Shown in pieces: positions 1 to 7,960 of a stretch of 24,966 nt of DNA. How positions within the stretch are numbered: the stretch's first letter is position 1; the number at the start of each line of letters is the position of its first letter. Below the pieces are notes generated by a model. The model was given only the letters and a program-made list of their open reading frames with translations, did no database searches and had not been told where the DNA came from. The position numbers and the translations under genes are program-made. The DNA is from an uncultured Eggerthella sp. Lineage in GTDB: Bacteria; Actinomycetota; Coriobacteriia; Coriobacteriales; Eggerthellaceae. The stretch spans positions 1-24,966 of the forward strand of contig UQVJ01000015.1 of assembly GCA_900544455.1 (NCBI GenBank), written 5' to 3'.

Positions 1-1032
1 CAAGCCAAGATGACGCGCGATTTTGCCCGCGAGCAGGGTATCACCCATTACTACGAAGTGGGTTGCATGGGTGTAGAGCACGCACTCCTACCTGAGCAGG
101 GCGTTGTAGGCGCTGGCGACCTTATCATTGGCGCCGATAGCCATACCTGCACCTATGGTGCGTTAGGCGCATTCTCCACTGGCGTTGGTTCTACCGATGC
201 TGCTGTGGGCTATGCCACCGGCAAAGCATGGTTTAAGGTTCCTGAAAGCCTGCTGTTCAACGTTGAAGGCGAGCTTCGCCCTGGTGTTACCGGTAAGGAC
301 ATCATTCTTCATATCATCGGTATGATCGGCGTAGATGGCGCTCTGTACCAGGCAATGGAATTCCGTGGAAGCGCCATTGAAGGCCTTACCATGGACGAGC
401 GCCTTTCCATTTCCAACATGGCTATCGAGGCAGGCGGCAAAGCTGGCCTCATTCCTGTCGACGATGTTACTCGCAAGTATATGGACGGTCGCACCGAGCG
501 CCCCTACACCGAATATCACTCTGACCCTGATGCGGTGTATGCGAAGGTATACAACATCAACGCGCAGGATATTGTTCCTACTGTTGCTTTCCCGCATCTC
601 CCCTCTAACACGCGTCCTGCATCTGAAGCTCGTGATATTGTTATCCAACAGTCCGTTATCGGCTCTTGCACCAATGGCCGCATCGAAGATATGCGCCAGG
701 CTGCCGCTGTGCTTAAGGGGCATAAGGTCCATCGCGATGTTCGCTGCATCATTATTCCCGCAACCCAGCAGGTTTATCGTCAGTGCATCAAGGAAGGCCT
801 GATGGACATCTTCTTGGATGCCAACTGCGCGGTTTCCACCCCTACGTGTGGTCCTTGCCTGGGCGGTTATATGGGTATTCTTGCTGCAGGCGAGCGCTCT
901 ATTGCTACCACCAATCGCAACTTCGTAGGCCGTATGGGCGATCCTACCAGTGAGGTGTACCTCTCTTCGCCGGCAGTTGCTGCTGCCAGCGCCGTGTTGG
1001 GCCACATCGGTCTTCCCGAAGATCTTGATTAA
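1..1032 (+). CDS. leuC: 3-isopropylmalate dehydratase large subunit (5' truncated)
   Basis: With LeuD this subunit isomerises 2-isopropylmalate to 3-isopropylmalate in leucine biosynthesis, using a [4Fe-4S] cluster. The frame is open from base 1, so the N-terminus lies outside the window and 343 residues are seen. Visible aconitase-family features are GADSHTCTYGALGAFSTGVG near the start, IGSCTNGR (first cluster cysteine) and TPTCGPCLGG (the CxxC pair supplying the other two). The overall size fits the shorter homoaconitase-like LeuC of about 420 residues found in archaea and many anaerobes. leuD starts 11 nt after the stop, behind an AAGGAG site, so the two are co-translated as an operon. The family call is firm; isopropylmalate rather than homoaconitate specificity rests on the leuD-leuB neighbourhood. 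Confidence 0.95.
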   Translation, partial: QAKMTRDFAREQGITHYYEVGCMGVEHALLPEQGVVGAGDLIIGADSHTCTYGALGAFSTGVGSTDAAVGYATGKAWFKVPESLLFNVEGELRPGVTGKDIILHIIGMIGVDGALYQAMEFRGSAIEGLTMDERLSISNMAIEAGGKAGLIPVDDVTRKYMDGRTERPYTEYHSDPDAVYAKVYNINAQDIVPTVAFPHLPSNTRPASEARDIVIQQSVIGSCTNGRIEDMRQAAAVLKGHKVHRDVRCIIIPATQQVYRQCIKEGLMDIFLDANCAVSTPTCGPCLGGYMGILAAGERSIATTNRNFVGRMGDPTSEVYLSSPAVAAASAVLGHIGLPEDLD

Positions 1033-1043
1033 GGAGAAGTGCA

Positions 1044-1541
1044 ATGCAATTCAAGGGAACTGTTCATCGCTACGGTCGCGATATTGATACCGACGTAATT
1101 ATCCCAGCTCGCTACCTCACCACTTCCGAGCCCTCCGAACTTGCCAAGCACTGCTTGGAGGATTTGGATGTCGAGTTCGTCAACAACGTAAAGCCTGGCG
1201 ACATCATCGTTGCTGAGGAGAACTTTGGTTGCGGCTCTTCTCGTGAGCATGCGCCCATCGCCATCAAGGCTGCAGGCGTAGATGCCGTCATCGCCAAGAG
1301 CTTCGCTCGCATCTTCTATCGCAATTCCATCAATACGGGGCTTGCCATTCTGGAATGCCCTGAAGCGGTGGACGCAATCAAGAACGGCGATGTGGTTAGC
1401 GTCGATACTGAAACGGGCACCATTACCGATGAAACCACCGGTGAAAGCTTCACGGCTCAGCCTTTCCCGCCCTTCATTGCCGATATCATCGAGCAGGGCG
1501 GCTTGCTGAACCGCACGCGTCACGTGTTGGGGCTTGCCTAA
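1044..1541 (+). CDS. leuD: 3-isopropylmalate dehydratase small subunit
   Basis: A 165-residue swivelling-domain partner of LeuC. The sequence shows the short archaeal/anaerobe-type LeuD pattern: GRDIDTDVIIPARYL near the N-terminus, then the substrate-binding loop FGCGSSREHAPIAIK and AKSFARIFYRNSIN. The ATG is preceded by AAGGAGAAGTGCA, a strong ribosome binding site. The gene sits 11 nt behind leuC and is followed by a stem-loop terminator, so leuCD probably ends one transcript, with leuB beyond it. The length is normal for this LeuD subfamily (about 160-170 residues), and nothing is missing. Confidence 0.95.
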   Translation: MQFKGTVHRYGRDIDTDVIIPARYLTTSEPSELAKHCLEDLDVEFVNNVKPGDIIVAEENFGCGSSREHAPIAIKAAGVDAVIAKSFARIFYRNSINTGLAILECPEAVDAIKNGDVVSVDTETGTITDETTGESFTAQPFPPFIADIIEQGGLLNRTRHVLGLA

Positions 1542-1567
1542 CTCTTTTCTTTCGCTCTTATATTCTT

Positions 1568-1592
1568 GAAACGCCCTTCGGGGCGTTTCTTT
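1568..1592 (+). terminator. Intrinsic terminator after leuD
   Basis: A 9-bp perfect stem (1568-1576 with 1581-1589) closed by a TTCG tetraloop and followed by TTTC. It separates leuCD from leuB. A TAATAT at 1601-1606 could serve as a -10 for leuB, but any -35 would fall inside the hairpin, so partial read-through is equally likely. Confidence 0.8.
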
Positions 1593-1644
1593 CATTGCGG
1601 TAATATCGTTTGCGAACTGTTTTTCGCTGAAAGAGGATTTCACT

Positions 1645-2754
1645 ATGACCAAGACGTACAAGATCTGCACGTTGCCCGGTGACGGCATCGGCCCCGAGAT
1701 CATGGCCGAGGGCGTTAAAGTGCTGAAGGCATTGGGTAAGAAGTACGACGTCGATTTCGCTTGCGAAGATGCTTTGATCGGCGGTTGTGCTATCGATGCT
1801 ACGGGCGAAGCGCTTCCTCAGGCAACGCTCGATGCTGCCAATGCATCGGATGCGGTATTGCTCGCTGCGGTAGGCGGTCCGAAGTGGGACACCACCGATC
1901 CTTCGAAGCCTCGTCCTGAGCAGGGTTTGCTTGGCATTCGTAAGGCGCTGGGCCTGTATACCAACTTGCGTCCTGTTCAGATTTTCAACGCATTGGCCGA
2001 GGCATCTACCTTGAAGCCTGAGGTTATCGATGGCGTAGATATGATGATCGTTCGCGAGCTTACTGGTGGTTTGTATTTTGGCAAGCGCGAGCGTTTCTAC
2101 GACGAAGAAGGCGCAGGCACCGATGGCAAGCCCGGCCAGCGCGCATACGATACGCTTGAGTATCGCGAGTATGAGATCGAGCGCATTGCCCGTCAGGCAT
2201 TCGAGGCTGCTCGTAAGCGCGGCAAGAAGGTTACCAGCGTCGACAAGGCTAACGTTTTGGAGACCAGCCGCATGTGGCGCGAAATCGTTCATCGCATTGG
2301 CGCAGAAGAATATCCCGATGTTCAGCTCGAAGATCTGCTGGTAGACAACACGGCGATGCAGCTTATCAGCCGCCCTGCTGATTTCGATGTGGTGGTTACC
2401 GAGAATATGTTTGGTGATATTTTGTCAGACGAGGCAGCCCAGATCACCGGCTCGCTGGGTATGCTTGCAAGCGCTTCCTTGGGCGACGGCGTGGCTCTGT
2501 ACGAACCGAGCCACGGTAGCGCTCCTGATATCGCGGGCCAGGGTATCGCGAACCCCTTGGCTCAGATCATGTCGGTTGGCATGATGCTGCGCTACAGCTT
2601 CGATATGGGGCAAGCGGCAGATGATATCCAGCGTGCTATCACCGAAGTGCTCGATGAGGGTTGGCGCACGGGCGACCTGAAGGATGCTTCGACTCCTGCC
2701 GATAAAGTTGTAGGCACGGTTGCAATGGGCGATTTGATCGTTCAGCATCTGTAA
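1645..2754 (+). CDS. leuB: 3-isopropylmalate dehydrogenase
   Basis: NAD-dependent oxidative decarboxylase that converts 3-isopropylmalate to the 2-oxoisocaproate precursor in leucine synthesis. The 369-residue product carries the family landmarks in order: LPGDGIGPEIMAEGVKVL at the N-terminus, LLAAVGGPKWD, the RELTGGLYFGKR substrate/metal segment, TSVDKANVLETSRMWR, VVTENMFGDILSDEAAQITG (metal aspartates) and the NAD-binding stretch EPSHGSAPDIAGQGIANP. The ATG at 1645 lies 7 nt behind AGAGGA. It follows the leuD terminator and ends before a strong terminator at 2775. The length is normal. The RELTGG-YFG signature supports LeuB over isocitrate or homoisocitrate dehydrogenase. Confidence 0.96.
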   Translation: MTKTYKICTLPGDGIGPEIMAEGVKVLKALGKKYDVDFACEDALIGGCAIDATGEALPQATLDAANASDAVLLAAVGGPKWDTTDPSKPRPEQGLLGIRKALGLYTNLRPVQIFNALAEASTLKPEVIDGVDMMIVRELTGGLYFGKRERFYDEEGAGTDGKPGQRAYDTLEYREYEIERIARQAFEAARKRGKKVTSVDKANVLETSRMWREIVHRIGAEEYPDVQLEDLLVDNTAMQLISRPADFDVVVTENMFGDILSDEAAQITGSLGMLASASLGDGVALYEPSHGSAPDIAGQGIANPLAQIMSVGMMLRYSFDMGQAADDIQRAITEVLDEGWRTGDLKDASTPADKVVGTVAMGDLIVQHL

Positions 2755-2774
2755 GCTCCATTGCTCCTGATTCG

Positions 2775-2810
2775 GCGGTCTCTGCCATCATTGGCAGAGA
2801 CCGCTTCTTT
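2775..2810 (+). terminator. Intrinsic terminator after leuB
   Basis: A perfect 13-bp stem (2775-2787 with 2792-2804) with a TCAT loop, followed by TTCTTTGTT. It lies 20 nt past the leuB stop and ends the leucine transcript. Confidence 0.9.
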
Positions 2811-2814
2811 GTTG

Positions 2815-2879
2815 GGAAAATAGGGACAGGTACCAGATTCCCGCTTTTCGTGGGAATCTGGTACCTGTCCCTATTTTCC
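2815..2879. repeat. 28-bp perfect inverted repeat, GGGACAGGTACC family (copy A)
   Basis: Two 28-bp arms (2815-2842 and 2852-2879) are perfect reverse complements around a 9-nt spacer. Each arm contains the GGGACAGGTACC core also seen at 6210, 7840, 7940 and 14440. It lies between the leuB terminator and the hisS promoter. It could fold as a long hairpin in RNA or be a REP/MITE-like element. No target-site duplication is visible. Confidence 0.8.
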
Positions 2880-2891
2880 TACCCGTGTTCC

Positions 2892-2920
2892 TTTTTTGTG
2901 TGCTGATGCAGCGCTATAAT
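2892..2920 (+). promoter_or_regulatory. Candidate hisS promoter
   Basis: A perfect TATAAT (2915-2920) lies about 60 nt before hisS, with a T-rich, poorly conserved -35 region near 2892-2897 at 17-bp spacing. It is placed just after the leuB terminator and repeat, as expected for a new transcription unit. Confidence 0.5.
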
Positions 2921-2981
2921 AGTGCGGTTACAGGCATAGGAGTGCCTAAGTTGAGTTTTGAAAGAGAGCAGCACAAAGCAT

Positions 2982-4283
2982 ATGGCAGTGAAAGCACCTG
3001 AGGGAACCTTCGATCTTCTTCCTGATGATGTGCGGTTTTGGGATCATTTCCGCCAAACCGCATTCGAGATTTTCGGTCGTTGCGGCTATCAGCCCATTGA
3101 AACCCCGCTGTTTGAACAGACGGATCTGTTCGTGCGTGGCATCGGTCAGTCAACCGATGTTGTTTCTAAAGAAATGTTCACTGTTGTTTCCGGTGGCAAC
3201 ATGGAAAAGCTTCTTGCTGGCGAATCGCTAAAGGCAAAGAGCCGTCTTTCCCTTCGCCCGGAGGGAACGGCTGGTACTGTTCGTGCGGTGGTGCAGCACG
3301 ATATGGTTCCGCAGGGCGGTGCTCCCGCAAAGCTCATGTACGCTGGCCCGATGTTTCGAGCCGAGCGCCCTCAGAAGGGTCGTTTGCGCCAGTTCCGCCA
3401 GGTGGGCGTTGAATGCCTGGGCGCTGATGAGCCAACGGTAGATGCCGAAGCAATTATCATGCTGATGCGTTTTTATGAGGCTATCGGTATTCCCGCTTCG
3501 GAAACTCGTCTGCTCTTGAACTCTATGGGCTGCGAGAAGTGCCGTCCAGCTTATCGCGAAATGGTGCGCGAGCATATCCATCAGCATTCAGACGAGCTGT
3601 GTGAAGAGTGCAATCATCGCGCCGATCTGAATCCGCTTCGCGCATTCGATTGCAAGAACGAGCACTGCCATGAGGTGATGGAGGGTGCCCCCAAGATCAC
3701 CGATCACCTGTGTGAAGACTGCCGTGCTCATTATGAGGCGGTTAAGGGCTATCTGGACGCCGCAGGCATTGCGTATGTCGAGGACCCGCGTCTTGTTCGT
3801 GGCTTGGATTATTACACGCGTACCGTGTTCGAGATCCAAGTAGATACGGGCATGGGCAGCCAGAACGCCATCGGCGGCGGTGGACGTTACGACAAGCTTG
3901 CTAAGGAGGTTGGCGGTCGCGATACTCCGGGCTTGGGCTTTGCATTGGGTTATGAGCGCTGTGTATTGGCGCTGGAGGCACTTGGCGCCAAAGCATCGAG
4001 CGAAGTTGCCCCTGCTGCATTCATTGCCTGTGTCGATGATTCCACCCGTGCAACTGCATTCAACTTGGCGCAGGAACTTCGCGCCCAGGGGCTCTACATC
4101 GAAGTCGATCACCAAAAGCGCAGCCTGAAGAGTCAGTTCAAATTGGCTGACAAGCTTTCTGCCCGTAAGGTTATCGTGCTTGGCCCCGATGAGGTTGCCG
4201 ATGGCGTTGCTAAGATCCGCGATATGGAAACCCACGAAGAGCAGGCTGTGAAGCTTGAATCTGTTGCGGAGGCTTTGGCGTAG
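2982..4283 (+). CDS. hisS: Histidine-tRNA ligase
   Basis: Class II synthetase that attaches histidine to tRNA-His. From ATG 2982 the product is 433 residues and starts MAVKAPEGTFDLLPDDV, the usual HisRS N-terminus. Motif 2 (LRPEGTAGTVRAVVQH) and the histidine-specific motif LVRGLDYYTRTVFEI are present, followed by GGGGRYD and the C-terminal anticodon-binding domain. An inserted region near residues 190-250 is rich in Cys pairs (GCEKC, CEEC, DCKNEHC, CEDC). The same pattern is known from other bacterial HisRS of this subtype, so it is not a special acquisition. An in-frame TTG at 2958 would add 8 residues but matches the family less well. A weak GAGAG lies about 14 nt before the ATG. No terminator is seen before aspS, so the two synthetases are probably co-transcribed. 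Confidence 0.95.
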   Translation: MAVKAPEGTFDLLPDDVRFWDHFRQTAFEIFGRCGYQPIETPLFEQTDLFVRGIGQSTDVVSKEMFTVVSGGNMEKLLAGESLKAKSRLSLRPEGTAGTVRAVVQHDMVPQGGAPAKLMYAGPMFRAERPQKGRLRQFRQVGVECLGADEPTVDAEAIIMLMRFYEAIGIPASETRLLLNSMGCEKCRPAYREMVREHIHQHSDELCEECNHRADLNPLRAFDCKNEHCHEVMEGAPKITDHLCEDCRAHYEAVKGYLDAAGIAYVEDPRLVRGLDYYTRTVFEIQVDTGMGSQNAIGGGGRYDKLAKEVGGRDTPGLGFALGYERCVLALEALGAKASSEVAPAAFIACVDDSTRATAFNLAQELRAQGLYIEVDHQKRSLKSQFKLADKLSARKVIVLGPDEVADGVAKIRDMETHEEQAVKLESVAEALA

Positions 4284-4420
4284 AGGAACAGCGTTTCGCC
4301 TGAATTTGATTACCGTACCGAGTTGCGCATGGGCGCTTCCCTGGTGAAGAGATACCGTAGTAAACAGTGGCTGCTTTACATGGCAGCTGGTAGCGATAGG
4401 AAAGAGGAGTAAGCACTACC

Positions 4421-6199
4421 ATGACCGATTATCTGAACGAATACTGCATGCACTCCCACACGTGTGGGCAGTTGCGCCGCAGCGACGTTGACGCAGAGGT
4501 TACCCTGACCGGTTGGGTATGGCACAACCGCGACCATGGCGGTCTTATCTTCGTAGACCTGCGTGATCGCGAGGGTTACACCCAGGTTGTTGTTGACCCC
4601 GATTGCGTAAGCGAAGAGGACTTCCATGTAGCTGAGCATCTGGGCCGCGAATATGCCCTGGAGGTTACCGGCAAGGTTCGCGCTCGCTTGGACGAAGCAG
4701 TTAACCCGAATATGGCAACTGGCGAAATCGAGGTTCTGGCAAGCTCCGTTAAGGTGCTGAACACCTCCGTTACTCCTCCGTTCTCCATCGAAGACGGTAT
4801 CGAAACCGATGAAACCACTCGCATGAAGTGGCGTTATCTCGACCTTCGTCGTCCCGAGATGTATGCAAACCTGAAGCTTCGCCATGTTGTTGCCCAGGCA
4901 ATGCGCTCTGCTCTTAACAAGCGCGGCTTCCTTGAGGTTGAAACGCCTATCTTGGCAAACTCCACTCCTGAAGGCGCACGTGACTACATTGTTCCTTCCC
5001 GTCCTAACCCTGGCAAGTTCTACGCATTGCCCCAGAGCCCTCAGCAGTTTAAGCAGATGCTGATGGTCGGTGGCATTGAGCGTTATTACCAGATTGCCCG
5101 CTGCTTCCGTGACGAGGATCTTCGTGCTGATCGTCAGCCTGAGTTCACCCAGGTTGATATCGAGATGTCGTTCGTTAAGGAAAACGACGTAATCGACATG
5201 ATGGAAGGCGTATTCCAGGAAGTTCTGGAAGCTGCCGGGGTAGAACATGAGTTCCCGCTGCAGCGCATGCCTTGGAAAGAGGCAATGGATCGTTTCGGTT
5301 GCGACCGTCCTGACATCCGCTTCGGTATGGAGCTCGTTGAGCTTACCGAGATCGTTCGCGGTTGCGGCTTTGGCGTATTCTCCAAGGCGGTAGAAGCTGG
5401 CAACATCGTTAAGGCAATCAACTGCAAGGGCGCTGGCGACTGGAGCCGTGGCGAAATCGAGAAGCTGGGTAACATTGCTTCCGAAAACGGCGCTAAGGGC
5501 ATGGCTTGGATTGCCTACACTACCGACGGCAAGGAAAAGAGCCCCATCATCAAGTTCTTGGGCGAAGAGGTTCATGCCAAGATCAAGGAAGCCATGAATG
5601 TGGAAGCTGGCGACTTGGTTCTGTTTGCGGCAGATACGTTCGACATTGCTAATGCCGTTCTTTCTGCCCTGCGTTTGCATATGGCCGATGCGCTGGATAT
5701 CCCTCGTCCTGGTCATAAGCTGTTGTGGGTTGTCGACTTCCCGATGTTCAAGTTCGACGAGGAAACCAACAAGTATGCAGCAGAGCATCATCCCTTCACG
5801 ATGATCCCTGAGGCTGATTGGGATAAGATCGAAACCGATCCTCTGGCTTGTGGCAGCTACAGCTACGACATTGTTATGGACGGCTTTGAGGCTGGCGGCG
5901 GTTCCATCCGTATTCACAACGCCGAGCTGCAGAAGCGCGTTCTTGCTCGTTGCGGCGTAGACGAAGAGGATATGGAAGTGAAGTTCGGTCACCTTATCCA
6001 CGCTCTTGAGCTTGGTGCGCCTCCTCATGGCGGCATTGCTATCGGCCTTGATCGTCTGGTTATGCTCTTGGCGGGCAAGCAGTCCATCCGCGACGTTATC
6101 GCCTTCCCGAAGACGAGTTCCGCTTCCGACCCCATGACGGGTGCTCCGAATGCGGTAACCGCAAAGCAGCTGAAGGAAGTAGCTCTGCGCACCCTGTAA
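4421..6199 (+). CDS. aspS: Aspartate-tRNA ligase
   Basis: Class II synthetase of 592 residues, the normal length for bacterial AspRS with the GAD insertion. An N-terminal OB-fold anticodon-binding domain contains LTGWVWHNRDHGGLIFVDLRD. The catalytic core shows FLEVETPIL (motif 1), QIARCFRDEDLRADRQPEFTQ (motif 2) and a C-terminal GIAIGLDRLVMLL (motif 3). The signature KYAAEHHPFT is also present. GAGGAG at 4404-4409 precedes the ATG by 11 nt. An alternative ATG at 4448 would remove the first nine residues and leave the conserved domain intact. The 137 bp between hisS and aspS contain no T-box consensus or terminator that I can see. Whether the enzyme also charges tRNA-Asn cannot be judged here. 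Confidence 0.96.
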   Translation: MTDYLNEYCMHSHTCGQLRRSDVDAEVTLTGWVWHNRDHGGLIFVDLRDREGYTQVVVDPDCVSEEDFHVAEHLGREYALEVTGKVRARLDEAVNPNMATGEIEVLASSVKVLNTSVTPPFSIEDGIETDETTRMKWRYLDLRRPEMYANLKLRHVVAQAMRSALNKRGFLEVETPILANSTPEGARDYIVPSRPNPGKFYALPQSPQQFKQMLMVGGIERYYQIARCFRDEDLRADRQPEFTQVDIEMSFVKENDVIDMMEGVFQEVLEAAGVEHEFPLQRMPWKEAMDRFGCDRPDIRFGMELVELTEIVRGCGFGVFSKAVEAGNIVKAINCKGAGDWSRGEIEKLGNIASENGAKGMAWIAYTTDGKEKSPIIKFLGEEVHAKIKEAMNVEAGDLVLFAADTFDIANAVLSALRLHMADALDIPRPGHKLLWVVDFPMFKFDEETNKYAAEHHPFTMIPEADWDKIETDPLACGSYSYDIVMDGFEAGGGSIRIHNAELQKRVLARCGVDEEDMEVKFGHLIHALELGAPPHGGIAIGLDRLVMLLAGKQSIRDVIAFPKTSSASDPMTGAPNAVTAKQLKEVALRTL

Positions 6200-6200
6200 G

Positions 6201-6232
6201 TGGGAATATGGGGACAGGTCCCATTTCCCCAT
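6201..6232 (+). repeat. GGGACAGGTCCC repeat after aspS (copy B)
   Basis: It begins one base after the aspS stop and reads GGGAATATGGGGACAGG, then GTCCCATTTCCCCAT. It can fold as a short hairpin (6208-6214 with 6226-6232). It is the same family as copies A, C and D, in the sense orientation of aspS. Confidence 0.7.
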
Positions 6233-6311
6233 TTTGCTTTAAGCGTGGGATGTCGAAGGTTTCCTTTTTGCGTGGGGGTATGTCCCTTTCAGGCTTTAGC
6301 TAATATAGGTT

Positions 6312-6350
6312 AATGCCCGTTGGTTCATCAGTGAATCAGCGGGCATTTTT
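6312..6350 (+). terminator. Intrinsic terminator after aspS
   Basis: Stem AATGCCCG (6312-6319) pairs with CGGGCATT (6340-6347). A second inner stem (6321-6327 with 6332-6338) closes over a TCAG loop, and T-rich sequence follows (6346-6352). It lies about 110 nt beyond the aspS stop, after repeat copy B. Confidence 0.85.
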
Positions 6351-6442
6351 ATTGTTGGCGCATTCTTAAAAATGGTCTGTCGCTATTTGCTTGTGTGGGG
6401 TAGGATTGCCCTTGGTTCTTTGTTCGGTGGAAAGGAAATGCA

Positions 6443-7228
6443 ATGGGGAGCAAGAAGTATTTCTTCTTCGATTACGATGGTACGTTGGCAGTGCCACGTA
6501 CTCGCTCAATTCCCCGAAGCACCCTTGAAACCCTTGATGAGCTGCGCGCACAGGGGCATTTCATTGCCTTGGCTACCGGCCGATTGCAGGTAAATGCGGT
6601 CGATTACATCGATTCTGCTGGTATTACCAACATTGTTGCCGATGGGGGCTATTCGGTTACGCTGAATGGCGAATTGAAGTGGATGGAGGGCCTTCCACTT
6701 GTTCCGGTGAAGAAATGCCTGCATATTCTCGAGGATCAAGGAATACCTTGGGCGGTTAGCACCACCAATGAGCTCGTTCGCTATTCTCCACGTGAGGACT
6801 TTGCTGAGATAGCAGGCGATTACTATGTTCCCACTGAGTATGACCCTAATTTGCGCATTGATGATTTGAACTGCATTTACAAGGCATATATACCTTGTTC
6901 GATCAAGGAAGAGGCTATGGTTTTTGCTACGGGGGCCCTCGATGAGGTTCCCCATGTGCGTTATGACTCCGACACCATCTTCGTTGAGCCAATGGATAAG
7001 CAGCGTGGCATTAAGCGCATGATGAACTTGCTTGATGCGCCCTACGAAGACGTCGTAGTATTCGGCGATGGTTTCAACGATGTTTCAATGTTCATTCCCG
7101 AGTGGACTTCGATTGCCATGGGTAACGCTCGGCAGATTCTCAAAGAGCGAGCCGATTTCGTTACCACGAACTGCGATGATGATGGAATTATGAATGCCTG
7201 CAAACACTATGGATGGATTCGAGGTTAG
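6443..7228 (+). CDS. HAD-superfamily phosphatase, Cof/YbiV type (class IIB)
   Basis: A 261-residue cytosolic hydrolase predicted to remove phosphate from a small metabolite; the substrate is unknown. All four HAD motifs are visible: FFFDYDGTLA (nucleophile Asp10 and acid Asp12), ALATGR (motif II), the KQRGIKRMM lysine region (motif III) and VFGDGFNDVSMF (motif IV, metal). A C2-type cap lies between motifs II and III, as in Cof-like enzymes. A GGAAAGGA ribosome site lies 6 nt before the ATG. The following DUF5662 gene begins one base after its stop, which suggests coupled translation and perhaps related work. The superfamily is certain; the function is open. Confidence 0.88.
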   Translation: MGSKKYFFFDYDGTLAVPRTRSIPRSTLETLDELRAQGHFIALATGRLQVNAVDYIDSAGITNIVADGGYSVTLNGELKWMEGLPLVPVKKCLHILEDQGIPWAVSTTNELVRYSPREDFAEIAGDYYVPTEYDPNLRIDDLNCIYKAYIPCSIKEEAMVFATGALDEVPHVRYDSDTIFVEPMDKQRGIKRMMNLLDAPYEDVVVFGDGFNDVSMFIPEWTSIAMGNARQILKERADFVTTNCDDDGIMNACKHYGWIRG

Positions 7229-7229
7229 C

Positions 7230-7811
7230 ATGGGGCGTTTGAAAAACGCATGGCGGCATTTCTGCACCATTTCTCACCATAAGGTTTTGGTCTGTCAGCA
7301 TTGCTTTAAGGTCGGTTTGTATCGCCAGGGCATCATGCATGATCTGTCCAAGTACTCTTTGACGGAGTTCAGAGTGGGCGTTAACTATTATCAGGGCGAT
7401 AGAAGCCCTAACACTGCCGAACGTGCCGATCTGGGATACTCTACTGCTTGGCTGCACCACAAGGGACGTAACCGCCATCATTACGAGTATTGGATCGACA
7501 TGAAGGGAAATCGCGACGCAACGCTAGAGGGAAAACCCATGCCTACGCGCTATGTGGTTGAGATGTTCTGTGATCGCATGGCTGCTAGCAAGGTATACCA
7601 GGGCAGTGCTTATACCGATGCCAGCTCGTTAGAGTATTTGAGGCTTGAGCAGAGCGCCAAGGGTGAGATTTTGATGCATCCTGATACGAAGGCGCTTTTA
7701 GAGCGCATGCTCACCTGGCTTGCGGAAGATGGCGAAGAAATCGCCCTTCGTCGTGTGCGCAACGAAATAGTGAAGCCGCGTCACCGTGAGCCAAACACCC
7801 CAAAGTTTTAG
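7230..7811 (+). CDS. DUF5662 family protein
   Basis: A protein of unknown function, 193 residues from ATG 7230 (an upstream in-frame ATG at 7209 is possible). It opens GRLKNAWRHFCTISHHKVLV and has several conserved histidine/aspartate stretches: GIMHDLSKYS, WLHHKGRNRHHYEYW and MFCDRMAAS. This resembles an HD-like metal-binding helical protein, which is inference. I recognise the pattern as the DUF5662 family of anaerobic Firmicutes and Actinobacteria. The start is set by GAGG at 7221-7224, and the gene follows the HAD hydrolase stop (7226-7228) almost without a gap, so the two are probably one operon. It ends convergent with cysE, with repeat copy C and a shared terminator between them. Confidence 0.75.
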   Translation: MGRLKNAWRHFCTISHHKVLVCQHCFKVGLYRQGIMHDLSKYSLTEFRVGVNYYQGDRSPNTAERADLGYSTAWLHHKGRNRHHYEYWIDMKGNRDATLEGKPMPTRYVVEMFCDRMAASKVYQGSAYTDASSLEYLRLEQSAKGEILMHPDTKALLERMLTWLAEDGEEIALRRVRNEIVKPRHREPNTPKF

Positions 7812-7827
7812 CGGGAATACAAGGGCA

Positions 7828-7857
7828 GGGAGTATAGGGGGCAGGTCCCATTTTCCC
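7828..7857 (+). repeat. 30-bp inverted-repeat arm (copy C, left)
   Basis: A perfect reverse complement of 7930-7959, with the core GGGGGCAGGTCCCATTTTCC. It starts 16 nt after the DUF5662 stop and reads in the sense direction of that gene. The two arms bracket a convergent terminator, giving a 132-bp MITE-like structure with no open reading frame. Confidence 0.8.
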
Positions 7858-7867
7858 TTCTAATAGG

Positions 7868-7910
7868 AAGAGCCTCGCTTGCAATGCATCACGCAAGCGA
7901 GGCTCTTATT
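7868..7910. terminator. Convergent terminator between DUF5662 gene and cysE
   Basis: A 15-bp perfect stem (7868-7882 with 7893-7907) with a 10-nt loop containing ATGCAT. TTATTTT follows on the + strand; the - strand side has a weaker U-tract. It lies inside the 30-bp inverted repeat and can serve both converging genes. Confidence 0.8.
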
Positions 7911-7929
7911 TTGAGCATCGTACCTAGAT

Positions 7930-7959
7930 GGGAAAATGGGACCTGCCCCCTATACTCCC
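7930..7959 (-). repeat. 30-bp inverted-repeat arm (copy C, right)
   Basis: The partner of 7828-7857. On the - strand it begins one base after the cysE stop (7961-7963), again in the sense direction of the upstream gene, so both converging genes carry the same 30-nt sequence in their 3' untranslated region. Confidence 0.8.
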
Positions 7960-7960
7960 G

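Noticed and set aside
2815..2879. CRISPR repeat or insertion-sequence end
   Set aside because: The copies are isolated, not regularly spaced, and no cas gene or transposase frame occurs in the window.
2958..2981. TTG start for hisS adding eight residues
   Set aside because: The added residues do not match the HisRS N-terminus, and the nearest AGGAG is 16 nt away; ATG 2982 fits the family better.
4284..4420. T-box or other riboswitch in the hisS-aspS gap
   Set aside because: No GGGTGGNACCGCG-like antiterminator sequence and no terminator; only a 5-bp hairpin near 4370-4387.
4376..6232. A 618-codon open frame on the - strand opposite aspS, and similar long antisense frames opposite leuC, hisS, yedE and the reductase gene
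   Set aside because: They mirror strongly conserved + strand genes, have no family resemblance or ribosome sites, and arise from codon bias of the real genes.
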